Source: Oxalobacteraceae bacterium (GTDB lineage: Bacteria > Pseudomonadota > Gammaproteobacteria > Burkholderiales > Burkholderiaceae_D). Taken from it: a stretch of DNA of 64,000 bases. The stretch covers positions 1 through 64,000 of the forward strand of contig JAIXQK010000130.1 in assembly GCA_027485795.1 (NCBI GenBank). Reading direction: 5' to 3'. The notes beneath the pieces are model-generated. The model made no database searches. It saw nothing but the letters and a program-made list of their open reading frames with translations, and was not told the origin of the DNA. This document shows, in pieces, positions 9,103 to 17,994 of this stretch (positions within the stretch are counted from its first letter, which is position 1; every line of letters starts with the position of its first letter). Made by a program: the position numbers and the translations under genes.

Positions 9103-9734
9103 GGCGCACCCCGCAATAGTTGCTCGACACGTTTGACCAAGGTTGGGCCAGGTGAACCGAGTGCTTTGCCGGCTTGATCAAATTGACGTGCCGCGCCTTG
9201 CATTAGTCCGCGCTCGAAATCGATGCGCTCCATCACTTGCCCATTCGGCCAGTAGCGTAGCGACGGTCCGTGCAGGGCGTTGGCTTGATAGCTAGTCCGC
9301 TGCAGTAGCGCGCCATCCATACCGAAGTCGTCGACTGTGCCGTCGAGCTTGCCCGTGCGGTACATCGCACGGCGTACTAGGCGACCCTGTGCGTAGTAGC
9401 GTGCTTCACCTTCCAGATGACCCGCGACATAATTCAGCTCAGCGGCGAGATTGCCCGCAGCGTCGAATAATTTTGTAGGGCCATGAGCAATGCCATTCGC
9501 AAATTGCTGCTGCATTTGCGGCAAGGGCCCGTTGTAATACTCGCTCAAACCGTGCCGAGCACCGTTTTGATAGGTGGCGCGTTGCAGTGTCCGTCCAGCG
9601 GCATCGAAACTTTGCAGTGCGCCGTGCAGCACGCCTTGTTGTGTGCTGATGCTGTGCTGAAGAAGACCGCTGGCATCTCGCAGCTCGAGCAGCGCGCTGT
9701 TGATTGTCGGTGAGGATTGGTTATTCATCATCAT
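9099..9734 (-). CDS. MORN-repeat protein between VgrG and PAAR-like tip
   Basis: About 211 residues made almost wholly of repeats of the MORN/YwqK type, such as FDAAGRTLQRATYQNGARHG, FDAAGNLAAELNYVAGHLEG and YWPNGQVMERIDFERGLMQG, roughly every 23 residues. The start was set at the ATG cluster at 9734; a TTG at 9740 overlapping the vgrG stop is an alternative. MORN/YwqK-like proteins occur beside polymorphic toxins. Here the gene lies exactly where T6SS cargo or adaptor genes are often found, but no catalytic motif is visible, so an adaptor, chaperone or structural role is as likely as a toxin or antitoxin. Confidence 0.8.
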   Translation of the reverse strand: MMMNNQSSPTINSALLELRDASGLLQHSISTQQGVLHGALQSFDAAGRTLQRATYQNGARHGLSEYYNGPLPQMQQQFANGIAHGPTKLFDAAGNLAAELNYVAGHLEGEARYYAQGRLVRRAMYRTGKLDGTVDDFGMDGALLQRTSYQANALHGPSLRYWPNGQVMERIDFERGLMQGAARQFDQAGKALGSPGPTLVKRVEQLLRGAP

Positions 9735-9736
9735 GC

Positions 9737-11764
9737 TCAATTGATTTTCACCATGCCACCCTTGATGGTCAGCATGCCGCCACCATCAATTTGACCCGAG
9801 GCCGAAGCTTTAGCGGCCAGCGTCAGCGCATCCATTTTCAGCTCGGTACCCGCCTTGATCGCGTAGCTGGTACCGGCCTTGCTACTCAACTCAGTACCCG
9901 CTTTCACGTTGATCGCAGTGCCCGCAGTGACATCGGTGTTTTTTCCTGACTTGAAGGTAATGCTGCCGCCGACATCAATCACCAAATTGCCAGTGATTTT
10001 CAAGGTGGTGTTGCCCTTGATGGTCTCGGCAAGATCGCCATCCACCTCCAGCGTGTAGTTCTTCTTGATGGTGTGCTTGAAGTTCGCGCTGTCGCTATGG
10101 GTCTCGTCACCATGGACTGTTAGGTCGCGCTTGCCACCGACGGTATGGGTTTCGTTACCGAGCGTGACATCGATGCTGCGATTGCCTTTCTTGATCAGGT
10201 GTTGTTCCGATCCTTTGTATAGCGTGGTATCGAGGTCGTGTTCAATATCGACCTTCATGTCGTGCTCGGCGTGGAGATAGAGTTCTTCATCGCCCATCTT
10301 GTCGTCGAAGCGCAGCTCATTACCATGGATACGACCATCAGCAATTTCAGCCGATTTAGAGCGACCATTGCCGCTCTTGGTCGGACGTGAACGAAATCCC
10401 GACTGCATTTGCTTGCTCGGCAGGTTGACGGGCGTTGCTTGCTCGCCGTTGTAGACGCTTCCGGTGATCAATGGCCGATCAGGATTGCCATCGAGGTAGC
10501 TGATGATTACTTCCTGCCCGATACGTGGGATAAACAGCGCACCCCAGCCATTACCAGCCCAGGCCTGGGACACACGTACCCAGCACGAGGCTTTATCGTC
10601 ATGCGCAGCGCTCTGATCCCAGTGAAATTTCACTTTCACGCGCCCGTGTACATCGGTCCAGATCTCTTCACCATCCGGGCCTACCACGAAGGCCGAGTGG
10701 CTACCCGCGACGACAGGCTGCGGCACGCTACGAGTTGGCCGAAATGCGAGTGTCGAAGGGAAAGACTCAAAGTGATTGGTATAGCCAGTGATATCCGCAC
10801 GGTGGGTCACGCTGCGCAGGACATAACGCGTATTGAGTCGTGCATTAGGGTGCTTATCGAGTTTGAAGACACCACCGGCATACAGGCTATTACATAAGCT
10901 TTCACCGGCAGCATTCGACGCCTCTGCCTGACTACCTTGTACATGGACATTTTGCTGCTGCTTGCCCGCGCTCACCGTATTGTGCAGATGGGGGTATTCG
11001 TAGAACTTGCCGCGACCGGCTTTGCCGGCGGCTTCTGCGGCCAGTGAGGTACTCGGTTTCAGATAATCATAATCACGGCCGTTATAGTCGCGCGTGACCA
11101 ATCGACCACCCGCTTCGAAGCGCAAGACAGTATCGGGCCAACCACGGGTATCAGCACGCCCACGGTAGATTAATTGGCTGTTGGCGCAATCACTGTGCGC
11201 AGATGGGTCATCGCCCAGCACCATGGTGTGGCTACCGTCTGCGAACTGGAAGAAGTAAAAAATACCTTCTTGCGCCATCAGCCGCATGATGAAATCCAGC
11301 GGTGTCTCGTCATACTGTACGCAGTATTCACGCGGCGCATAGCTGGATTTCAAGCGATTGTTAAACTTAATGCCGAACGACTGCAGCACCGATTCAACAA
11401 TCTGTACCGTACTTTGGTTCTGATAGATGCGACGATCACGCGAAAGTGAAAGTAGCCACAGCGAGGGCACCATATCGGCGCTGTACCAGGCAAATTCCGC
11501 GTCGATACCCGCTTGCGTAAAGCCGCTGATCAAGCCATGGAAGTAGCGAGTCATACCGTCGCCATGAATCACCTTCACTGTGGCCAGCGTGCCGATGATG
11601 GCATCCGGGTCGAGCGCAACTTCCGATGATCTCATCGTCAACGCAAATGCAAAGGGTCGCGACAAGGCCTCGGTGCCAGCAAAACTCTCCAGTAGTAGCT
11701 TGTCTTTGCCTAACACGGTCGTGATGGCGATACGTACGTGCTGTTGGGTAAAGTCCTGTCTCAT
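9737..11764 (-). CDS. vgrG: T6SS spike protein VgrG (TssI)
   Basis: 675 residues with the gp27/gp5-like organisation: an N-terminal domain with LLLESFAGTEALSRPFAFAL and YCVQYDETPLDFIMRLMAQEGIFYFF, the OB-fold region with GPDGEEIWTDVHGRVKVKFHWD and CWVRVSQAWAGNGWGALFIPRIGQEVI (quoted in parts), then a C-terminal parallel beta-helix of repeated Thr/Gly/Asp turns (about 500-675). It ends soon after the spike with no C-terminal enzymatic domain, so this is not an evolved VgrG. It overlaps tssH by 4 bp. It would carry the PAAR-like tip encoded two genes on. Confidence 0.96.
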   Translation of the reverse strand: MRQDFTQQHVRIAITTVLGKDKLLLESFAGTEALSRPFAFALTMRSSEVALDPDAIIGTLATVKVIHGDGMTRYFHGLISGFTQAGIDAEFAWYSADMVPSLWLLSLSRDRRIYQNQSTVQIVESVLQSFGIKFNNRLKSSYAPREYCVQYDETPLDFIMRLMAQEGIFYFFQFADGSHTMVLGDDPSAHSDCANSQLIYRGRADTRGWPDTVLRFEAGGRLVTRDYNGRDYDYLKPSTSLAAEAAGKAGRGKFYEYPHLHNTVSAGKQQQNVHVQGSQAEASNAAGESLCNSLYAGGVFKLDKHPNARLNTRYVLRSVTHRADITGYTNHFESFPSTLAFRPTRSVPQPVVAGSHSAFVVGPDGEEIWTDVHGRVKVKFHWDQSAAHDDKASCWVRVSQAWAGNGWGALFIPRIGQEVIISYLDGNPDRPLITGSVYNGEQATPVNLPSKQMQSGFRSRPTKSGNGRSKSAEIADGRIHGNELRFDDKMGDEELYLHAEHDMKVDIEHDLDTTLYKGSEQHLIKKGNRSIDVTLGNETHTVGGKRDLTVHGDETHSDSANFKHTIKKNYTLEVDGDLAETIKGNTTLKITGNLVIDVGGSITFKSGKNTDVTAGTAINVKAGTELSSKAGTSYAIKAGTELKMDALTLAAKASASGQIDGGGMLTIKGGMVKIN

Positions 11765-14136
11765 GCGGGCTCCCCAACTTGATTCAGACTGATGCGAAAT
11801 CCAGTGCGCTGATCGACGCCGAGGGTGACCTGATTGAAATGCTCAGAGGCCGCAATCTTCGCCAATACTTCGGTAGCGAGTTCGGGTAGCAAGGACTGCG
11901 TAATGATGTGGTCGATGTTTCGCGCGCCACTCTCGACTTCATGGCAACGTGTAACGATCGCATCGGCAACGCTAGCGTCCCATTGCAATTGCGCAGCGTG
12001 ATGACGCTGTACGCGCTCTGCCAATTGATCCAGCTTCAGCCCAGTGATACGAAGTAGCTCGGTGTCCGCGATAGGGCGGTAGGGTACGATGATCAGACGA
12101 CCTAAAAATGCCGCCGGGAACTGGCGCAGTAGTGCAGGGCGCAGCGCAGCGTTGATTTGCTCCAGGCTGGCATCCGCTTGCTGTCGGCAGACGTCAACCA
12201 CCACCTCTTGTGCTGCATTTGAGGTCAACAGGATCAGGGTGTTACGGAAGTCGATAGAGGTGCCTTCGGCATCTTCCATCGTGCCCTTGTCGAACACTTG
12301 ATAAAACAGCTCAAGCACATCCGGATGCGCTTTTTCCATCTCATCGAGTAGCAACAGGCTGTAGGGCTGACGCCGGATCGCTTCGGTTAGTACACCACCG
12401 CGACCATAGCCCACATAACCCGGTGGCGCGCCCTTCAAGCCAGCCACCGAATGTGGCTCCTGATACTCAGACAGATTAATAGTGACCATGTGCTCACGGC
12501 TGCCATACAGCAGCTCGGCAAGCTGATTCGCGGTCTCGGTCTTGCCGACACCACTAGGGCCGACCAGTAGAAAAACACCGACTGGTTTTGCTTCGTCATC
12601 CAGTTCGGCGCGATGGCTGCGGATACGACGTGCCATGACTTCTAGCGCTTCATCCTGCCCGATGATTCTTTCCTGCAGACGCTTGTGCAGCTCAAGCACG
12701 GTACGCTGCTCATCGGCCAGCATACGACCGAGCGGTATACCGGTCCAGCTCGACAGCACGTTGGCGACCGCTTCAGTGTCGACGCAGGCTTGAGTTTTAT
12801 CGGTGTTCTGTTGGTGAGTCCTGCTTGCCTTATCGGCTGCGCCGTCGGAAACGCTATGCGCGATACGCGCACAGGCTGTATCCAGCAGGCTGATCGCTTT
12901 GTCCGGCAGCTGCCGTGCACGTAGATAGCGGTGTGATAAATTCACCGCATCCTTTACCGCACCCTCAGTGATGGTGACACCGTGGTGCGCTTCCAAGCGC
13001 GACACAATCGATGCCAGCATCGCGATAGCGGTATCCGTGCTTGGCTCGGCGACTTTCACCACCTGAAAGCGGCGCGTTAATGCTGGGTCACGCTCGATAT
13101 ACTGCTTGTACTCAGACCAGGTCGTCGCTGCGATGGTACGCAATTCACCTCTTGCCAGCACAGGCTTGAGCAGGTTAGCAGCATCACCCACGCCTTCGCT
13201 GCCACCGGCGCCAATCAGCTGATGGGCTTCATCAATAAACAATACAACGGACGGTAATGCAGCTTTCACCTCGAGGATGACGTCTTTGAGACGGCGCTCG
13301 AACTCGCCGCGCATGCCGGCACCGGCTTGTAGTAAGCCAAGATCAAGTGCTCGCACTGAAATATCTTTTAACGGCGCGGGCACTGTGCCCTTCACGACGC
13401 GTTGCGCAAAACCCTCTACGACGGCAGTTTTACCGACACCGGCTTCACCGGTAAGGATGGGGTTGTTCTGGCGGCGGCGCAGCAGGGTCTCGATCAGCTG
13501 ATTGATTTCCTCATCACGCCCGATCACTGGATCGAGCTGGCCTTGTTTTGCTTGTTCAGTTAGATCCAGCGTGTACTGATCAAGTGCCGGTGTCTTTTGA
13601 CGTTCGCCTTGTGTGGACGAAGTGAGTGGTTTCGATACCGTCGTGCTGGCGGCCGAACCCGCACCAGAGGCTAATCCCGACAGACTACGCAACTGCTGGC
13701 GCAAGCTTTCGCGCGGTAGGTCCAGCAGGCTGGGCGCAGATTCCAGCAGCATGCCACGCAGGGTATCGGATTCCAACGCAGCGAGCAGTAAACAAGCTGC
13801 ATCGATACGACTCTCGCCCAGTTGTACCGAAGCGATCAACCAAGCGTTTTCGAGTAAGCGCGGCAGATGCTCGGACAGTACGGGCGTGCGTCCGTTGCCG
13901 CGTTTAAGTTGATCGAGTGCGTCTTGTAGCTGGGACTGCGCGCGTGCGCCAGACACTTGAAAATGGCTGAGTAGTCGTTGTAGCGAGCTATCTTTATCGC
14001 GTAGTAGCTCTACCAATAGATGCTCGGGGTCGACACTGAAATGCGTCTGCTGCGCGCATAACTCAGCTGCGCGTTCCATAGCGGCGCGGCTTTCATCATC
14101 CAGCCGCTGTATCAGGGTGCGCAGTTCAGTGCTCAT
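11761..14136 (-). CDS. tssH: T6SS sheath-recycling AAA+ ATPase TssH (ClpV)
   Basis: About 791 residues from the ATG giving MSTELRTLIQRLDDES. There is a Clp N-domain, then two AAA+ modules with Walker A motifs GEAGVGKT and GPSGVGKT, Walker B VLFIDEAHQLIGAGG and LLLLDEMEKAHPD, and the coiled middle domain between them. ClpV disassembles contracted TssBC sheath after firing. The LVELL and LSEHLPRLLENAW stretches are typical of ClpV rather than ClpB. The start at 14136 overlaps the tssG stop by 11 bp; a longer frame to 14205 lies wholly within tssG and is rejected. Confidence 0.95.
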   Translation of the reverse strand: MSTELRTLIQRLDDESRAAMERAAELCAQQTHFSVDPEHLLVELLRDKDSSLQRLLSHFQVSGARAQSQLQDALDQLKRGNGRTPVLSEHLPRLLENAWLIASVQLGESRIDAACLLLAALESDTLRGMLLESAPSLLDLPRESLRQQLRSLSGLASGAGSAASTTVSKPLTSSTQGERQKTPALDQYTLDLTEQAKQGQLDPVIGRDEEINQLIETLLRRRQNNPILTGEAGVGKTAVVEGFAQRVVKGTVPAPLKDISVRALDLGLLQAGAGMRGEFERRLKDVILEVKAALPSVVLFIDEAHQLIGAGGSEGVGDAANLLKPVLARGELRTIAATTWSEYKQYIERDPALTRRFQVVKVAEPSTDTAIAMLASIVSRLEAHHGVTITEGAVKDAVNLSHRYLRARQLPDKAISLLDTACARIAHSVSDGAADKASRTHQQNTDKTQACVDTEAVANVLSSWTGIPLGRMLADEQRTVLELHKRLQERIIGQDEALEVMARRIRSHRAELDDEAKPVGVFLLVGPSGVGKTETANQLAELLYGSREHMVTINLSEYQEPHSVAGLKGAPPGYVGYGRGGVLTEAIRRQPYSLLLLDEMEKAHPDVLELFYQVFDKGTMEDAEGTSIDFRNTLILLTSNAAQEVVVDVCRQQADASLEQINAALRPALLRQFPAAFLGRLIIVPYRPIADTELLRITGLKLDQLAERVQRHHAAQLQWDASVADAIVTRCHEVESGARNIDHIITQSLLPELATEVLAKIAASEHFNQVTLGVDQRTGFRISLNQVGEPA

Positions 14137-15157
14137 GATGCGCACAGTCAAATGAGAAACGCGCCGGCGGCGGTGCTTCAGTAGAAGCCGCTGTATCGCG
14201 CGCACTGCGCTCTGCTACCCAGGCATTCCAACCTAAACGTGGGCGGCCCGTTGTACTGAAGGATGCTGCGGTGACGGTCTCCGCAGCCGGTGTCAGCCAG
14301 ACCTCAACGCTGAGTGCCGATGGCATGAAGTCGCGTACCGTGGCTTTGAATGCCTCATGCTGCTCACCACCCGGTAGCAGCTGCATTACACGTGGCAGCG
14401 GTAGATCATGGGCGTACAGCCGAATCGCTGCCGACTGATCCCAGGCTTGTCGGCCCAGTAGCGCGTTTTGACCCAGTGCTGGGGCACGGTTTTCATCGCC
14501 TAGGAGAGTGAGATCATCCGCCTCGAGCGGCAACCAGCGGCCGACAAATTGCTCACTTCGAAAACTAATCTGGAAACGATCTGCCAGCAAGGTACACAGC
14601 GAAGCAATTGAGCGCGGCGCACCCGCAAGTAAACCAGCGTGACGTAGCCATCGGCCTGCATCACGCGGTACTTGTTCAGTGCTTCCGCATAAGCGTCGCG
14701 TCGCGCTACCGATGCTGGCTGTATTGGCATCGCCACCGACCGAAGGGCGGTGACGTTTACGACCAAGGTAGAACAAGGACAGCAACCGGTGATGGAAAAT
14801 ATCCAAAAACTCGGCAGTTGCAAAATCCCTGACCGCATTACGCGCGATCACCATCTCGGTAAACGCTGAGGGCATCGGCCCTGCTTGACCCAACAACGAA
14901 AGTACCGGTGTACTTAGCGTGTATGGCTCGCCAGTGACAGCACCGCGGCGTGCATCGCGTACATCACTGGCGTCAAAGTCGAGCGAGATATGACTAGATA
15001 GCCGAACTGCTTCGGTACCGTGGTCGGTGCCGAGCGCCGCGTGGCCATCGGCCATACCTGCGCGCTCAAGCAGGCTGATGGCTTGGAAGAGATCAAAGCC
15101 CTGCGGCTGCTCGAGCAGGGCAGGGATCAACTGCATGTCAGGGTCACGCGCGCTCAT
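14126..15157 (-). CDS. tssG: T6SS baseplate protein TssG (ImpH)
   Basis: 343 residues with the TssG N-terminal signature (PQGFDLFQAISLLERA), the central DFATAEFLDIFHHRLLSLFY stretch (quoted as seen, 20 residues) and the C-terminal PRLGWNAWV ending. TssG forms the baseplate wedge with TssE and TssF. The TAG stop of tssF is directly followed by this ATG. An ATG eight codons in (MQLIPALLE) is an alternative start that would match the shorter N-termini in the family. Confidence 0.93.
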   Translation of the reverse strand: MSARDPDMQLIPALLEQPQGFDLFQAISLLERAGMADGHAALGTDHGTEAVRLSSHISLDFDASDVRDARRGAVTGEPYTLSTPVLSLLGQAGPMPSAFTEMVIARNAVRDFATAEFLDIFHHRLLSLFYLGRKRHRPSVGGDANTASIGSATRRLCGSTEQVPRDAGRWLRHAGLLAGAPRSIASLCTLLADRFQISFRSEQFVGRWLPLEADDLTLLGDENRAPALGQNALLGRQAWDQSAAIRLYAHDLPLPRVMQLLPGGEQHEAFKATVRDFMPSALSVEVWLTPAAETVTAASFSTTGRPRLGWNAWVAERSARDTAASTEAPPPARFSFDCAHHEH

Positions 15158-16921
15158 CTAGAGCAACTCCTGTGAACCACTCATTGGCGGCCATTGCACC
15201 AGACATTCATCACCGCGCCAAATACCCAGTTCGACGAAGGAATTCACGGTGGTGTACAGCGCAAAGAAATGCGCTAACACGGCAGAGAACAACACCGACG
15301 AGCTACCGACAAATCCATCCGGATCAATCTCCAGCCGCACGCCTGTGCCACGGCAGACACCACGCCAAGCCTCGTGACCGATCTGCCGCGTCACTGCACG
15401 CGCGCTGAGGCGTTGAATACCGCGAATCTGCTCCAGATCACGCTGCTGCTCTGAGCTAAACAAAGAGAGCAATTCACGCAGGTGATCACGACCTTGTGCG
15501 GTGTCGATCAAGGACTGATGCTGAAGGTTGAGTAGTGATACCAGACGCCACAAGGTGTCGCTACCGAGTGGTGGGATGCGCTGGCGCGAGGGTTCGCTGA
15601 CACAGCAGATCTGCAATCCATTCGAGACACCTTCGCCGATTAGCAGAGTTTGCGGTGTGATCTGCTCCGCCAAGCCGCGGTTGGTGCATAAGGTGTTGGC
15701 GTACACAACGGCAGAGGGCGCACGCCGCTCTTGCCGTCGATCGACAAACGACAGGTATAAATCGGTACCGGTAATGTCACCTCGCAGACTACGCTCACGT
15801 CGTGCGACCCAGAACACATCATCAATGGCTTCGCCACTTTGCATGGCAGCGATATGGCGTAGCTGCATGGGTTGATCCGAGCCAGGCTCAGAAGCGGTGA
15901 CCTGCTGGATGGAATGAATCTCGGTCGAGGCTTCACGCGCGCGGTCACCTACTAGCATCACCTCATGCTGGGTGTGATCAATCTGAATAGGCTCCGAGGT
16001 GCGCGGGAATAGATTGACTGCTACCGTGCAGCCAAGACGGAAGTTATCCGCATTCAGCGCGCGCAGCTTTCGGGATGCGGCACCGACATCTAGTTTTAAG
16101 CTGAATTGCTGACCGCTGAGCTTGAGGGCACGAAAGCCGTGAATATCGAAGAAATGGAACTTCGCTGGAAATGCAAAATACTCTTGCAGCAAGCCATACG
16201 CCGGATGAGCACCCGGCGCTTGCGGTAGCACCGCATGTTCAGCATCAAAACCAAGGCGCTGACACTGCTTGGCGGCCAAGCTTGCGATCGTCGTTCCAGA
16301 TGCGTTCGCGACATACATACCCTTCAAGCGAACCGCCATACATTCATATAGCGTAGCTACGGTAACTGCATCACCGGCGAGATGAATGCGCAGGGTATCG
16401 AGTTCTAACTCATCGAGTGAGGTGCCGTCGTCCGCCTTGATCACCAGAGCGATATAGCCCTCATCATCGACTTTTACGTCAGCGATATGTAGCGGCCATA
16501 GTGTGCTGTCCCATGCGGTACGAAAGCGCACTTCTTCGCCGCTATCAGCGTTAGTGACTAAGGCTGTGTGACGTGGCACACCTAGCCCAGCAGTAACCTT
16601 GCCTTGCGCTGCGCCGAGCGACATCTGCACCACCGTCATGGATGGCAGTGGTGCTAACAGCGAAGGGTAGAGGTTTTCCAGTAGTGCGCTGGCGACTTGC
16701 GGAAAATCTGAGTCGATATCGCGTCGTACCCGCGCCGCCAGAAATGCAACGGATTCAATCAGTCGTTCGGTATGGGGATCATGTGACTCGCCACCGTGCA
16801 GATCTAGACGTGCGCCGACTTTGGGGTAACGCCGCGCGAAGTCGCGCCCTTGCGTACGCAACCAATCCAGCTCGCGTAGGTAATAATCCAGCAGTTCGTT
16901 GTCGCCCGCGCGTGAATTCAT
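15158..16921 (-). CDS. tssF: T6SS baseplate protein TssF (ImpG)
   Basis: 587 residues, normal for TssF. It has the family start with DNELLDYYLRELDWLRTQG and FARRYPKVGARLDL, then DPHTERLIESVAFLAARVR, and later LFPRTSEPIQIDH and FVDRRQERR. TssF is the largest wedge protein of the baseplate and works as a complex with TssG and TssE. It overlaps tssE by 4 bp (ATGA) and abuts tssG with no gap. Confidence 0.95.
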   Translation of the reverse strand: MNSRAGDNELLDYYLRELDWLRTQGRDFARRYPKVGARLDLHGGESHDPHTERLIESVAFLAARVRRDIDSDFPQVASALLENLYPSLLAPLPSMTVVQMSLGAAQGKVTAGLGVPRHTALVTNADSGEEVRFRTAWDSTLWPLHIADVKVDDEGYIALVIKADDGTSLDELELDTLRIHLAGDAVTVATLYECMAVRLKGMYVANASGTTIASLAAKQCQRLGFDAEHAVLPQAPGAHPAYGLLQEYFAFPAKFHFFDIHGFRALKLSGQQFSLKLDVGAASRKLRALNADNFRLGCTVAVNLFPRTSEPIQIDHTQHEVMLVGDRAREASTEIHSIQQVTASEPGSDQPMQLRHIAAMQSGEAIDDVFWVARRERSLRGDITGTDLYLSFVDRRQERRAPSAVVYANTLCTNRGLAEQITPQTLLIGEGVSNGLQICCVSEPSRQRIPPLGSDTLWRLVSLLNLQHQSLIDTAQGRDHLRELLSLFSSEQQRDLEQIRGIQRLSARAVTRQIGHEAWRGVCRGTGVRLEIDPDGFVGSSSVLFSAVLAHFFALYTTVNSFVELGIWRGDECLVQWPPMSGSQELL

Positions 16922-17400
16922 GCAAGAACCTCTGCTGTATTCGAAGCGGTGTGGGCTATGAGTGGCGTTTCGCCAGCCAGCGTGAAACGCACGCGACGTA
17001 CGGTATTCGCAATCGGTAGATCGGCATCAATTTGAAATAGTGCAATCGTTATACCGTTGGCAGCACCGAGCGGTGTCACTGTGGCGTTGACAAGTCTCGG
17101 CTCAAAATGCTGAATCGCATAGGTGATTGCAGTGGCGATCTGAACTCGATCGGTATCGCTGCGAACTGACAGGGTGGTGTAATCCGGAATGCCGTAATCG
17201 CAGACGGTGAGATTTGCTTCAGTGAACTCGGACAGATTGATTCGAGAGCGCGAGTTCAGTAAGCGATGCAGCTCGCGCTCAACTGAGGCCTCGACGCCAT
17301 CGGCAGAAAGCCCCTGACCAGCTTCAAGCCCGGTCGGCGCAGCGCGCTGGTCGAGCTTGTCGAACAGCGGGATGGGCCCACCCGGGAACAGGAATGACAT
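16918..17400 (-). CDS. tssE: T6SS baseplate protein TssE (gp25-like lysozyme fold)
   Basis: 160 residues with the gp25-like pattern: PLFDKLDQR at the N-terminus, ELHRLLNSRSRI, a YGIPDYTTL motif and a following helix with IATAITYAIQHFEPRL. TssE links the sheath to the baseplate. The short C-terminal beta region (FTLAGETPL) is typical. An AGAGGTG ribosome-binding site precedes the ATG. It overlaps tssF by 4 bp and lies 42 bp downstream of hcp. Confidence 0.93.
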   Translation of the reverse strand: MSFLFPGGPIPLFDKLDQRAAPTGLEAGQGLSADGVEASVERELHRLLNSRSRINLSEFTEANLTVCDYGIPDYTTLSVRSDTDRVQIATAITYAIQHFEPRLVNATVTPLGAANGITIALFQIDADLPIANTVRRVRFTLAGETPLIAHTASNTAEVLA

Positions 17401-17442
17401 CGAGCTTCACCTCTATCGTGGCGGATCGCCGGTAACAAGGGA

Positions 17443-17931
17443 TCAAGCTTTTTTGTTGATCGCCAGGTCGTAGCCGAAATCGGTCTTGCCTGCGATCTTG
17501 GCGTCGTTATTTTGATGGTGGTATTCCATCTTTATCTTGACGAAATTGAGCGATGCCGTTTCGATCGGCCGAGGGTCACCACCACCAGAGACCGAGTAGT
17601 TGCTGACGATAACTTTCTCCATCTCGATTATGATCATCGGCTTGTTCTCTTCATCTGCTTTCCGCAGAATCGTGAGAGTCACTTTCGGGATTTCTTTAGC
17701 GGTCGCACACAAACGGAATAACTCAGTTGACGAGATATCCGTTTCTTTCGAGATGGTGATATCGGAGAACATCGGGTTCGCCGCTGTACGCTCGGTACCT
17801 GACTTGGTATTACTGCTGGGCTGCACGACGTTGAATGTCCAGGAGTAGCACTCGATTTGGTCGGTATAGTCGGCCAAGGTGCTGCTACCCTTAACGCCTT
17901 CGATCTGTAGCAGAATATTGCTGTTGTCCAT
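17443..17931 (-). CDS. hcp: T6SS tube protein Hcp (TssD)
   Basis: 162 residues, the standard Hcp size: ILLQIEGVKGSSTLADYTDQ at the N-terminus, IECYSWTFNV, then ITISKETDISSTELFRLCAT and FVKIKMEYHHQN. Hcp hexamers stack into the inner tube that is fired from the sheath. AAGGAT lies about 8 bases before the ATG. There is no extension or fused effector domain. It sits between tssC (63 bp upstream) and tssE (42 bp downstream), the only places in this half of the run with real gaps, so extra expression signals could lie there. Confidence 0.95.
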   Translation of the reverse strand: MDNSNILLQIEGVKGSSTLADYTDQIECYSWTFNVVQPSSNTKSGTERTAANPMFSDITISKETDISSTELFRLCATAKEIPKVTLTILRKADEENKPMIIIEMEKVIVSNYSVSGGGDPRPIETASLNFVKIKMEYHHQNNDAKIAGKTDFGYDLAINKKA

Positions 17932-17994
17932 GGTGTCGTTATCCTTTTATCGGTTCGCGAGTATGCTGTCGCTGTGAGTTATCCGCGTTGACGA

